Shown piece after piece: positions 27,012 through 37,979 of a DNA stretch of 64,000 bases. The translations under genes were made by a program, and so were the position numbers. The DNA comes from Apostichopus japonicus (Eukaryota; Echinodermata; Holothuroidea; Aspidochirotida; Stichopodidae): the NCBI RefSeq assembly GCF_037975245.1, contig NC_092577.1, forward strand, positions 6,417,001 through 6,481,000, written 5' to 3'. The notes below the pieces were generated by a model. That model did no database searches. It saw nothing but the letters and a program-made list of their open reading frames with translations, and had not been told where the DNA came from. Each line of letters starts with the position of its first letter. Positions within the stretch are counted from its first letter, which is position 1.

Positions 27012-28227
27012 TGCTAGATATATGAAGAAGAAATTTACATACCAATACATGTTATCGGTCATCGATTGGCACAAAAAGCCAGATTCTGATGACAGCTGCC
27101 TCAAGAAACCCAATAAATGGCCTAATTAGCACCGAGCCACCAATGTGGACCATTACCGAAACATCGATGCGTGTTAGTCTTCCATCCCCTTCCTCTAATG
27201 CTATTTAAGTCCACATGTGGGGCATATCCTGCAAACCTACCGGTAGCCCACAGGGGTTTGAGTTGGGAGAAAGGCCTTGACACCTTGAAACGACAAATGA
27301 TGCCAACTTCCCTCAAGTTAAAAGTCTGGCTGAGTTGGCAAGGCCAGTCAGCATGAAAGAGAAAAAAACTTTTTTTGCATTTCTGTCACCAAAGTTGCAC
27401 ATCTTTTTGGTTGCTATTTTGCCTCACAGGTGCCATCTCCTGCGATCTGGGGGGTGCTGAAATCTCAAATTTTCTCTGGACGCTCCGCGCCAACCAAGGT
27501 GGCGCTCCGCTTAGATAGTAACCTCCGGCCCCCCAACAAGAAAGAACAGCCCCCCATGGCCCCACTCAAAAAATCCTAGCTACGCCACTGTGCGTGTAAG
27601 TTTTTTTGTAAAATAAATTTGCAAAAAGAGTACACCATCATTCTGATAAAGTGAAGGTGAGAGGGGCACTCTTACTGCATCAATAGTCTCCATCTGGATC
27701 AAGGGGGCATCCAAGATGAAATGGCCTGGAGTAGCCTGGTAAAAAGTAGTTTGCATCACCACCTACTCCCCAAAGACGTAAATCCCAGCTCATTGCTCGA
27801 AATTGCAAATATATGCCCGGCAAACCATGAATACATGATTTATTGGAAATAAATTTTACTCCAAACTTTCACGAAAAGTAGCACCAGATTTCACTGAGGA
27901 CCTCCATATTTTGTGAAATTTTCCAAAGGGGGAGGGCGGCACCCACTCCCCTTAGACCCCTCCCCCAGGACGACGATTAGGCATTTTCCATCTGCCCGCC
28001 CCCCCCCCCCCCCCTTCGGCGAAATCCTGGATCTGCCACTGTATCAGACTCTATTTGCAAAGCATTTGGTACTTAACCTTCATTTCTTTCGGAAAGAATC
28101 ATATAAACTTCCAAATAATTGCAAGCGATGTAAGGATTAAGGTATAAACATGCACAAAACTACGCACATGGGCGAGAGCTCCACTGAGTACCCTGCTATC
28201 GGTACGGCGTATGTTCGCTATAAAGCC

Positions 28228-31200
28228 CAGAGCCGTATATAGAGAGAGTTTGGCCAACCATGTAACCGATTTGGATTGGTCGAGAGGGAAAACGCCCACA
28301 CAGGGTGGTAAAATAGGTCCACTTGAAAACTTTATAGCAGACGACACGCATACTCACAGTGTATAGACTATCGTTTGTGTACACGAAAAAAGTACGAAAT
28401 TATGAAAGAAATGGTGCTGGGGATGCTGCAATCGGTCAGAACATGGATATTGTTGTTTGATTATCCGACTGACCATAAAAGAAGAGGAATTTTTTGGAAG
28501 TAGAAAGAACAAGATGGAGATCTAATGAAAAAGAAGTCTGTGTAGCCTAGGCCCATACTAGCCATAGGCCCTAGTGTAATACGAGTAATGTACAAGCAAT
28601 GCGAGAATTTTACGTTCAGACTGGTTTCTGTAATTACATGCATGGCTATTCTCTCTCGTTTTACGATCCACAAATTCGATTTCATTATGCCAGCTCTCCT
28701 AATCATAGGCATGGCAGTTTTCAGTCGCACATATAGTTATCCTAATTCCTAGTTATTGTATGCCTAGTCTAAAAAAGTATCACTTCTAGTTTAATGTAAA
28801 AGGGTGGGCTAGCCTCTAGGCATCACGTAAAGCCCTAATCCTTAGTTAAGCCCGAAGCATAAGTTAAGCCTGGGCTTAGTTAGACCTGGACCATTCTTGC
28901 TATTACTACAACTGTTATAGCACATTACATAATATAGCACAGTATAAGGCCCAATTAAACTAGGTCTAAGGAAAACAAAGTAGCCTAGGCCTAAACTAGT
29001 TAGGCTAGGTCTATACTCATTGGCAACTTGTGGGTTGTGTACACATACAGGCCTAATTATATAGACCGTTTTAGTATGCCATAAACAAGTGCCCAAATGG
29101 TTAAATGATCTTGGTTTGTGTTAATTGTCAGCATTGGCCTAGCCTTTTTAGGCTAACATGAATTCAGCCTAATTTTTTCTTCTTCAAAAGTATAGCCTAG
29201 GCCTTGGTTTAATTTGGATGCAGTTAACTATCATTTATCAAAGTTGCATCAGTACCTCCTTATTCCCTTAATTGACACCCACATTGACGATTGAAGTTAA
29301 AAAAAATCTTTTTAAATTATCTTTAGACAGTAAATTTTAACTCCCTGAATTTCAGGACTTTTTTTTACAAATCAAAGGTGACATGTGCTCTGAAGAAAAA
29401 CTCCTAACAAAAAAAGCCACAGTTAGCAGACTGTGATAATGACAAACCTGGTGAGTGACTACTAGACTGAAATCCAGTTCCTGCAACCACAGCAATAAAG
29501 TCTTTGTTTTAATCAATGCACTTGTGTGTTTGAAACTTTCAAATGGACACTCAATGGCAGTTGGTTAAGATATAAGGTTTTACCTTCATCATGGAGAGTT
29601 GAAGGGAATCTGCCTCATCATCTGAATAATGGACTCAAGGATAGCAACAAATCATGATTGGATAATGATTTTGAGCAAGTAAATATCTGGCAATTTGAAA
29701 GTTTGTATTATTTTTTTACATATTATTTAAGCTGTTTAGCTCACACACAAGCAAATGCTCAAGTGACAACAACCGATGCAGTATATTTAAAGGTATTGAA
29801 GACTTGCCCTAAACCGCATGCCGCGCTCTGAAAAAGTTTACTTTCCGTTGCTTGCAAGTGAAGTTTTTTCTGTGTCGCTACAAAATGCAGACAGTAATGA
29901 AACCTGATACCTTGTTATCTTATATCTAGACCTGAGATGTCCACGCTGCTATGTGCACTGTGTTGTGGGTATTGACTGTGATGTTTGTATTGACTGTACA
30001 CTAATGTCTATTTACAGATGGTAGCAAGCTGTATGTGTATTTTCTGGGATCAATGGTGGTGTCTAACACTTCTGTTACACCGCATTCGAAACTAGGTCAG
30101 ATAACCGGCATGAGATGTTCTTTGTGCGGGAGTCTCCACACCCTTTAAGGAGAAGTATTTATATCCCATTAATAGAGAAAGATTTATGTTTCAATTGGTA
30201 GCATGCAACTTAAAATTTAGCAAACATTAGATACAATCAAACAATAACAAGGTTCATTTACAAGGTAATCTACTGCCCTTTATTTCACATTAGTCTGTCA
30301 CATCAGAAGGTCACAGCTTTCAATAATTATACAAACAAATTCCCTTGATGGGTGCTTCGTTAGATTCCTGCAATTTTCAAGTTTATCAATGTAATAAGTT
30401 CTGAATGTGGCAATGTGGAGAAGCTTTGGGATAATCTGTGGATAAGACTGCCAGACTATCAACAAGATTCCACATCCATGCAACTCCAACTGCTTCCTTC
30501 ACCTCCTTGCAGATGTACCACATGTCCAAAAAAAAGTCAGCATTGGTTAATGTAATTAAAATCTGGCTTCCTCCTGAGCTGGCAAATACACATGAATTGT
30601 CAAGTACAGAGGTCAGTGTGAAACCACTGAAAGATCTTCTCAGCTTTCAAGAAAACAAAGACTTGAAGCCAAATTGACAGAGGCCACACTGATACCATTC
30701 CACTCTCATAAGATGAAGGTATCACACACACTTCATTTTGCTTCTGCGATGCAGTGCCTGGTAGACTGTGAGGGTCACCCAATGGATGTTTTAACAACTG
30801 CCTGGTTTATAGAGCTCTGCAACAGATAATTCATCCTAATGTCTAGTCGTCATCCTGTCATGGCCTTGAGCAAGTTGAACCCACTTCAACACAAAGCAGC
30901 TATTGAATTCTTGTCTAGGTACTGTCAAATCCACATCACCATCATTGCTGGTTCCAGTTACACTGACCATGATAAAAGAGTACAATGAGGGTTTTTTAAT
31001 TCACCCAACAGAGCTTGCATTCCAGTACCTTTGGGCAGCTGAAAAGATATTCAGAAATTGTTATATATGAGTGTGTTTGTATGCATGCATATGTGTGATT
31101 TTCTTGCTTTACAGAACAGCTCCATTTTGATAAGCTATGTAACGTGGAAACTGCCAATCATATGTTTGAAATAGGACAGGCTGAAACGATTCTTAAATGA

Positions 31201-32449
31201 AAAGCTTAACGACTTCTTGCATTTTTATACATCACTGTTCAGGTAAGGCCAGTAAGGGCAGTATGAAGAATAAGTAACAATTAATAATTATCATTATGGC
31301 CATTTGCTGTCTGCATAATAACAAACTGAATGATGTCATCAGCCCTGTGCTCAGTTGACAACACTGACAAGTAGGCACACTATGTCAGTGTGATCCATAA
31401 AACCTTATTAAGGACATGACCGTATAGTATATATGTTAATGGAAAATACATAAGCTACAACATACACCAGTATTCAGTTGTTGCAGGTTTTTTTTCTCGA
31501 CAGACCCATTCAATCTGTTGCACCTACTATAGCCTAGTACTACATTCCTGAGAAATTAACACAATATCAGTCTTAGGTTTGCCCACAGACTCCCAACTAT
31601 TGCTAACTCCTACACTCAAGTATATAGTTTAGTTTAGTAGAAAAAAAGACCAGGAGAGACATTCAAGTCCCCATTAAGGGCCCTAAGGCTATATGAGAGG
31701 AATAAAACCGAGGACATCAAATGTCATACCCAATTACAATGCTTAATGTACTCATCCAAAGTATTCTTAAACCCATTCACACTACTTGCAATTCAACCTT
31801 CTCAGGCAAACCATTCCATCCATTCACAACCCTTGTATAAGTTGTATTAGACTTTAGAGAAAAAGTTATGCCGAATATTAATCCTACTATGTAACTTCTG
31901 GAGTTTAATACAATGACCTCTGGTACAACTACTTTTTGGCAAACCTGAAAAGATCAGTGAAGCATAAATTGTCATTTTATGTGTAGGCCTACTTTATTTA
32001 ATTGAAGGATCTATTAATGTAGGCCTGATGCTATAGTTGTGCGTCGGTAATCTAGCCTAGCCAGGACTGTGATGTGTGCTTTTCGTTTGTATGACTAAAG
32101 TAGGACTAGTAGTATGAGGCGTAAAATAAAACAAGTGTAATGACAGGTTTTCAGCTAGTTTTCTATGCATTTCAGGTGTGAAGATAAACGTAAATGTCAT
32201 TAACTAACGCATACTCTAATTCATTACCTGATATCCATTTTGTTCCTCGTATGCCTGTCAAAATCTGACATTCTGAGTCGCTTCGTTTGTTCGCAACGAG
32301 CACAGTGTGCAAAGCTGCTATATATTGTGTGTGGTGTTTTTCGTGTTTCGCGCAACTGGTAACGACAACTGGACCTATTTTGATGCCCATGGTTTGCGTG
32401 TGACGTCACAAATCGTCAGTTGGCCAAACTCTCTCTATATACGGCTCTG
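28228..32449 (+). mobile_element. 4.2 kb hAT-like element, copy 1
   Basis: The left end CAGAGCCGTATATAGAGAG and right end CTCTCTATATACGGCTCTG form a perfect inverted repeat that continues to about 31 bp. A perfect 8-bp TSD ATAAAGCC flanks it (28220-28227, 32450-32457). The CAG start and 8-bp TSD indicate the hAT superfamily. The sequence is near-identical to 47035-51208 throughout, with scattered substitutions; copy 1 has about 75 bp near 31345-31420 that copy 2 lacks. No transposase motif is recognised on either strand, so it seems non-autonomous. An open frame of 79 codons (30438-30677; its first codon is not ATG in this copy) is kept in both copies but has no known domain. AGGCCTA-type motifs are abundant. 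Confidence 0.9.
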
Positions 32450-32713
32450 ATAAAGCCTAATCATACAGCTGTATGGACGTCGGGAATTTCCCCATAAAGG
32501 TCCTCTCGGAATCCAGCCAATCACGTAAGAGCATAGAAATTGATTGCGTAAGAGAGACCTATTGCGTAGTTAATTCATTGCGCAATGTATTTTGGTCAGA
32601 ATTTCGTAGCTGAACTGGGCCTACAGTATAGCATAAGCCAATTACACTGTTTACAGCTTGTACATTGTGGCTAACCAAAACATCAATTTCTTTGTCTCAA
32701 ATATCGAACAAAT
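32450..32713 (+). promoter_or_regulatory. Putative promoter/5' region of the CREBL2-like gene
   Basis: The 264 bp between the hAT right end and the ATG must hold the 5' UTR and core promoter, unless there is a further non-coding exon. The right TSD copy lies at its start. No TATA box is obvious. Assignment is by position only. Confidence 0.4.
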
Positions 32714-35700
32714 ATGACGAAAACAGACGAAGATGACAAGAAAATTCCAGTAGATGGCCATGATGATAACAAAAATGTAAGACAACAGAACAACGTCATT
32801 GCAGCGTACGCTTCGAATGGGAAAAGAATAATTGTTTATACTTGTTGAAAGTTAAGCCTAACGTTAACTTACAGTTACAGGCCTGGCTAGAATGATGTAC
32901 ACTAGGCCTAAGCTCTAGGTTGTTTGTGGTAACTATAACGCTAAGGGTAAGGAGTACGTTTAAAGGCCACAGAACCTCAAGTGTCAGTACACTAAGATAC
33001 ACAGGCAAGGGACAAGCCTGGTTAATCATTGGTTAGGGGTATAGGTCTAGCCCTACATCATAGTACAGCACTATCAGTATGTATCCTCCTGCAAGCAGGA
33101 ACTCGCGAAGAAGCCTCATTGGCTTATCAAAGCCGCAAGCTGACCGAAGTCAGTCTCTTACATTCATATTGAACGTCCATGATTATGAATTGTTTATTGT
33201 CAACAACTCTGTAACTGGACGACATACATTAATCTGGGAGTGACTCGAACCGGGGACCTTATGATTGGAAGGCACCGGCGTTAACCACTGAGCTAGCACT
33301 CCGTATAGCAAACATCAGTAGCCTTGATGTTTCAATTCAAGTTCTACCTAGCCCATATACTGTAGGACATCAAGGAGCCAAGGATATGTAATCTAAGACC
33401 AAATACATGCAAAGTATTGATCTCAAATAGACCTACCCCACAACTTTGAAGCAACACCCTCAACACCTTGGCCACCGCATCCTTATAGGGAGTCCAGTAG
33501 GGAGTGTGTGCCTACACCGTCAGGATGGTTCATGTTTTGTTTTGCCATTCCTATTAAGAACAACCCATCATCACATTGTTATTAATATGGGGCCTGATTG
33601 AAACTAAAATTTGTTTGTGATTTCAGTACTAAACACGTTATCAGATTTTTATTCTGAAAATAATTGAGCCGTTTTGCGAAAGTAAAATTTCTGAAGGGTA
33701 ATATGTTTACCTAGTGTCTGAGTTGATGCAGCCAGCTACAGTGTAATCAGATTCCCATTCTTATGATAATTTAGCCATATTGTGAAAGGTAAAAGTTCTG
33801 AAGGGTAATTTGGTTACCTAGTTTGTGTGATGGTGTAGCCAGCTTCAGCATGGAGCTTTGTATTGAGGGGTGTTCTGCAATTAAGCTGATCTCTTTTCCA
33901 GCCATGTCTGAGAAAATATCTTACAAAGAATGGTTATCCTCACACAAAAAATTACAAAATAGGTGCCTGATACTCTTAACTTTGAACACATTCTACAGAG
34001 AGAGAAAAGAAAAATACAGCTGAGTGTAATTCAGATTTTTAGAGAATTATGTCTAGTATATATGTGATTTACTTTGGCTGATTTTCTTTGAAAAATGCTG
34101 TTGATATGCCAAAAATATTTAATTTTGAGAATTTCTAGACTTTGCTAAAGATATCAATTACTTCAATTTAATGCTATGTTGTTTAATTGGCTGTTAGAGG
34201 GCACTGTGGTTAAGGCAGTGGACTTGTGATCTAAGGTTTGTAAGTTTAAATCCTGGAAAGATCATTACGTTGTGTCTTTGGGCAAGGCACTTAATATTGT
34301 TTGCCTCTCTTCACCCAGGTGTATAAATGGGGACTTGTAAGGTAACTTGTAAACATAGAACTTTGTGTGCACTGGTTTGTGACTGCACCCTATGGGAAGT
34401 CCCCCAGGAAAAAAAGCAGATTCGGTGCAATTTAAGTGCCCTAGGAGGGATTGTTTGAATTGTGCACAATTTGGTGTGTGGTTCTGACAAGGGACAAGTT
34501 GTAAAGTCATTTGAGGCAGCCTTGGCCTCAAACAAGACTGTAAACCTAAAACGTTTTTTAGTACTGCATATTCAAATTTAAATAAATGCAAACGTGATCA
34601 TGATGGTCTTCATAATTTCTTTGGGTTGTTTATCCAGCACAGTCGGCAGATCTATACAAGACTTGTTTTAAACATGGTAGACTGAATTGAAAATAGAAAT
34701 AACTAAATTTACATTCTTTCTTGATAAACATACACGGTAGTTCAATCAGAGCGCAAGAGGAAGCCAGTTAGTTACCAATACTCTTAGCATTGAAAACTTT
34801 TGTGCGAAATAGAATTTAAATCACCCATTGGCTACTGTGTATTTTCAAAACTTACTTTTTAACTAGCTACTGTATATTGCTATGCTTATTTTCCCCTCAG
34901 TTGATCTTTCAGTGATTGCAAATGGCCACCGCATGTTTACATCTCTCCAGGTGGGCTTCACACTTTCAAATGTACATGATTATGCTATAAATTTCTGTGG
35001 TTAAGGTTGTAACTTAGGTACAGTAAATTGGGACTGTTGAAATTTGGCAATTTTAATTTTAAAGCCGTTGCTATATCTACGTAACTTTCTTTCCAAAAAC
35101 AGGAGAGGGTGATGTTTAATATCAGGATAACTAGTAATTAGGTATTATACGGGACTTACCCCTTAGGCCCTTACCCCTTGTTATTCTAAAAACTTGGACA
35201 ATCCTGATTAGAGATAACTTTGTTAGTGTTTTCTCTTTGGCTATATATTTAATACACTACTTCAGTACAATGGTTGTCATAATAAGTTAGTACTGCTACA
35301 TTACTGAGTATTTTCCAGCAAAACTGATAAAAAAGTATTCAAATCTGTAACTGTGCAGCATGTTTTACTTTCCAACAAAAGCAAAAGGTTAGAAATTGAG
35401 AAATTTCAATATGCAACTGAAATATTTGTTTACAATACATCATGTGATAGTTACCATAGTAACTAGTTTTCTTTACCATAGCCCCCACCACTTCACCCCT
35501 TCCATATCATGCATGTTCTAGTAGTCACATCTCACGTAAGTACTGTAGAATATATGACCGGCTTCTTAATATTTTTTTCCCCCAATCATTTGTAGTCACT
35601 TGGTGGCAAAGTGAGGAAACAGGGAGGCCGTAAAGGGAAGAGAGCTTCGAAGGCAATCGATCAGAAAACAAAACTGGAGAGGAGTCGACAGAGTGCCAGG

Positions 35701-37676
35701 GAGTGCAGAGCCAGGAAAAAAGAAAAGTACCAACTACTGGAAGAAATGGTTGAAGGGAAGGAGAAGGATGTTCTTGATTTAAGAAAACAGCTAGAATCGG
35801 TAAGCAGGAATTACCTAAATGCAAAGGGGGTGGGGTGGGGGGGGGTGAGATTGACACAGTGGAGGAGGATGTTTTTGATTTAAGAAAACAGCTAGAATCG
35901 GTAAACGAGAATTACCCAAAGGCTCCAGGGGGGGGGGGGGATACATGGGTAAATCTTGCTGACCACTAAGAGCAACACAATAATTGGCTCAAATCGAAAT
36001 ATTAAATTTGCTGTTCCTTTCTCGCATATAGTGTGACACCACCATCTAACAGCATCCTGGTACCAGTTTGAAGCTAGTGGACATTATTAAATCCCAAAGA
36101 ATAAAGCAACAGCACAGATTGCAGTAAAATCAATAATGCCATCTCTTTGTATTTTAGGGCATACTATTAAAGCAATTCTGACAATATGTTTATATCATTG
36201 GGATCAATTGTTGGTCTCTTTAAAATTGTCTAGCTATAGATAGAGAACTACAGTACCTTAAGGGTGTTGCATATATCGAATAAAAATTCAAAGTTTCTCA
36301 AATCACAATAGCAGTTTTGTTAACAGAGACTGTCGTAACATATGTTTATTGTGCGACCCTAGAAGGTTACTACATACTTGGTGCCAGAGTGTCTGTGTTA
36401 TACCATTTCTACAGTTCCTTCGTTTATTGTCACTAGTTTGTTTCTGTTGGTGTTATTGTCATTAATTGGCTAGACTATTTATCTGCTAGTTGCCCTTTTC
36501 ATTGATAAACAAAACACTTTGCATTTTCTCTTTGGGACATTGCAGTATATGCCATTATGTGAATCTTGGGATTCTTGCAAGAAGTTTGGTGAAATTCAGG
36601 ATTCAAGAAGTTTGGTGAATTTCAAGTAACACATAATTTAAAGCAGCATTTTGCGTCCTTTTAGTATGATTTTTCTCAACCTCACTGATTCCACTATGCC
36701 ATAACGACATACATAACTAGCTTATCTATTTAAATCTTACTTCAAATGGTGGCATAAAAGTCTAAAAATTTACAACTTTCAACTTTGTTTTTCTCCAATT
36801 GAGATATTTTCCCTTGGAATCCCAATAAACCTCGCCCATAACATGACTATTTAAACACTACGAATGTCATTGACCAATACAAAATACAACACCATGCTTG
36901 ATTTGTGTACAGTCTATATGGCAGTTGTACCAGGGAGTTCCATAACAACTCCCTGGTTGTACCAACGCAAAGTCTTGAATCTGTTTTTAGCAACGGCTCA
37001 TAACTAAACCTGCATCTCTGATTGGTTGAATTCAACAAGTGGGATTGGGGGAACTGTATGCGATTAATATTAAATGTGGAATTTGTCATAGACACTTTTC
37101 TCATTATCTGCAAATATCCTTAATTACTCGCCAATTAACGTTGTTGGCAGGGAAAAATTTGGCTAATATCTTAGTTTGCTGTTTTGTTATTGACATGTAA
37201 AAAACTTGATGGACATGTCAAAAAAGTAGAAAACGGAAAAATGCAAAATGCTGCTTTAAGGCTTGTTAAACCTACAATATCTCCTACAATAGATCAGTTA
37301 ATATGATCGTGGATAGAACACTTCTGGTAGGAACAATTCCTTGTATCTTGTACTGGGTACAGGCACATATCAGAACATTTCTACCTACTTTATGCTAATT
37401 ACTAGCAAACTATGCTTCCCTGTCTGATGTATAAAACAAAGATTCATCAGTGCTTAATGTCATTAAAAAAAAATGTTTTAATCTTGTTCCTCAAAATATA
37501 TATAAATTTATGCTCTCCTTATAGTTATCTGTATTGAAGCATTTACGAAATTGGCGTTTTCTTTCCAGCTCAAAAAGCAACTGTCGAATGGAGTTTTACC
37601 GAAACCCGAGGATATCTTGCCGGTAGTAAAAGAGCAGCCATCTGAGGACCAAGTTAATTTGGAGAAGAACAGTTGA
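32714..37676 (+). CDS. CREBL2: CREBL2-like bZIP transcription factor (3 exons)
   Basis: The exons are 32714-32776 (ATG start, donor GTAAGA), 35596-35799 (acceptor TTTGTAG, donor GTAAGC) and 37569-37676 (acceptor TTTCCAG, stop TGA). All junctions are phase 0, giving 124 codons plus stop, against about 120 residues for vertebrate CREBL2. Exon 1 is acidic. Exon 2 begins SLGGKVRKQGGRKGKR and holds the basic region KLERSRQSARECRARKK, followed by the start of the leucine zipper (YQLLEEMVEGKEKDVLDL). Exon 3 continues the zipper (LKKQL) and ends in a short acidic tail. The family binds DNA as a nuclear bZIP, with or like CREB; this is family knowledge and untested here. The introns contain SINEs (33084, 34195) and, in intron 2, a 101-bp-offset partial duplicate of the exon 2 end and a TTAA MITE. 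A hAT copy ends 264 bp upstream. Confidence 0.88.
33084..33302 (-). mobile_element. tRNA-derived SINE in intron 1 of the CREBL2-like gene
   Basis: On the minus strand the head has box A TAGCTCAGTGG (33285-33295) and an intact box B GGTTCGAGTCA (33241-33251). The body matches 17302-17520. Better-preserved boxes suggest a younger copy. Confidence 0.86.
34195..34580 (+). mobile_element. Second SINE type: tRNA-like head with L2/Deu-like body
   Basis: The head GGTTAAGGCAGTGGACTTGT and a box B-like AAGTTTAAATCC are followed by GGGCAAGGCACTTAA and CACCCAGGTGTATAAATGGG, a body sequence widely shared by invertebrate SINEs. It is degenerate and lies in intron 1 of the CREBL2-like gene. Confidence 0.68.
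35762..35917 (+). repeat. Partial tandem duplication of the exon 2 end and donor
   Basis: The segment around AAGAAAACAGCTAGAATCGG recurs 101 bp downstream (second copy about 35863-35917), where the donor is GTAAAC rather than GTAAGC. The copies are separated by G-rich DNA and the second is followed by a G-homopolymer. The 101-bp offset breaks the frame, and a TAA follows in read-through. Confidence 0.85.
36642..37255 (+). mobile_element. Kolobok-like TTAA MITE in intron 2 of the CREBL2-like gene
   Basis: TTAA flanks AGCAGCATTTTGCG at the left and GCAAAATGCTGCT at the right. It is 614 bp and non-coding, with an internal hairpin ACCAGGGAGTT/AACTCCCTGGT (36929-36957). The related copy at 61517-62135 is in the opposite orientation. 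TTAA duplication with AG termini fits Kolobok; a TA-duplicating element cannot be excluded because the ends are T/A-rich. Confidence 0.75.
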
Positions 37677-37973
37677 AAATATTTCTCAACCATGGACCAC
37701 ATGTGATACTAAACTTGCTACTTGGGTTTGACATCACCTTAATTTATCATAAAAATATGATTATTTATAGTAGATGTTGTTGAAATTATATCCACCGCTG
37801 CAGATCTAGCATTTTACCGATAGGTTTCAAATGGTCTTGCACCTTAAAGGTAGCATGGAATAGAGTTTTCTTGCCATTTGGGGAAGTTTTGCTCGATTCA
37901 TTCTTTCAAAGCTTGGACGAAATGGAAGGCGGTCAAACAAAGCAGAAGATCAAGTTTCTCTAAACTATTTTAA

Positions 37974-37979
37974 AATAAA
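37974..37979 (+). terminator. Putative polyadenylation signal of the CREBL2-like gene
   Basis: AATAAA about 300 bp downstream of the stop codon in AT-rich sequence. It is consistent with the 3' end of the transcript, though other weak signals exist. Confidence 0.45.

Larger units (their letters stand above)
25397..27590 (+). mobile_element. Middle TIR element of the nested stack
   Basis: The termini CAGTGGCGTAGC and GCTACGCCACTG are inverted repeats. The flanks TGCGTGAT (25389-25396) and TGCGTGTA (27591-27598) agree in the first six of eight bases, consistent with a decayed 8-bp hAT-type TSD. It contains the element at 25804-26509 and a MITE-like block at about 26665-27011, and carries the recurrent hairpin core in reverse near 27468. 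Confidence 0.65.
25308..28041 (+). mobile_element. Outer TIR element of a nested transposon stack
   Basis: The left end CAGGGGCGGATCCAGG pairs imperfectly with the right end CCTGGATCTGCCACTG. The flanks TATTA (25303-25307) and TATCA (28042-28046) are a 4/5 match for a 5-bp TSD. A G-rich/C-rich hairpin near the right end (about 27926-27965) matches those of related elements. It is interrupted by 25397-27590. Confidence 0.62.

Noticed and set aside
33241-33302. Possible functional tRNA gene on the minus strand
   Set aside because: Has box A and box B, but the cloverleaf is irregular and the sequence continues into a repeated body shared with 17302-17520, so it is a SINE head.
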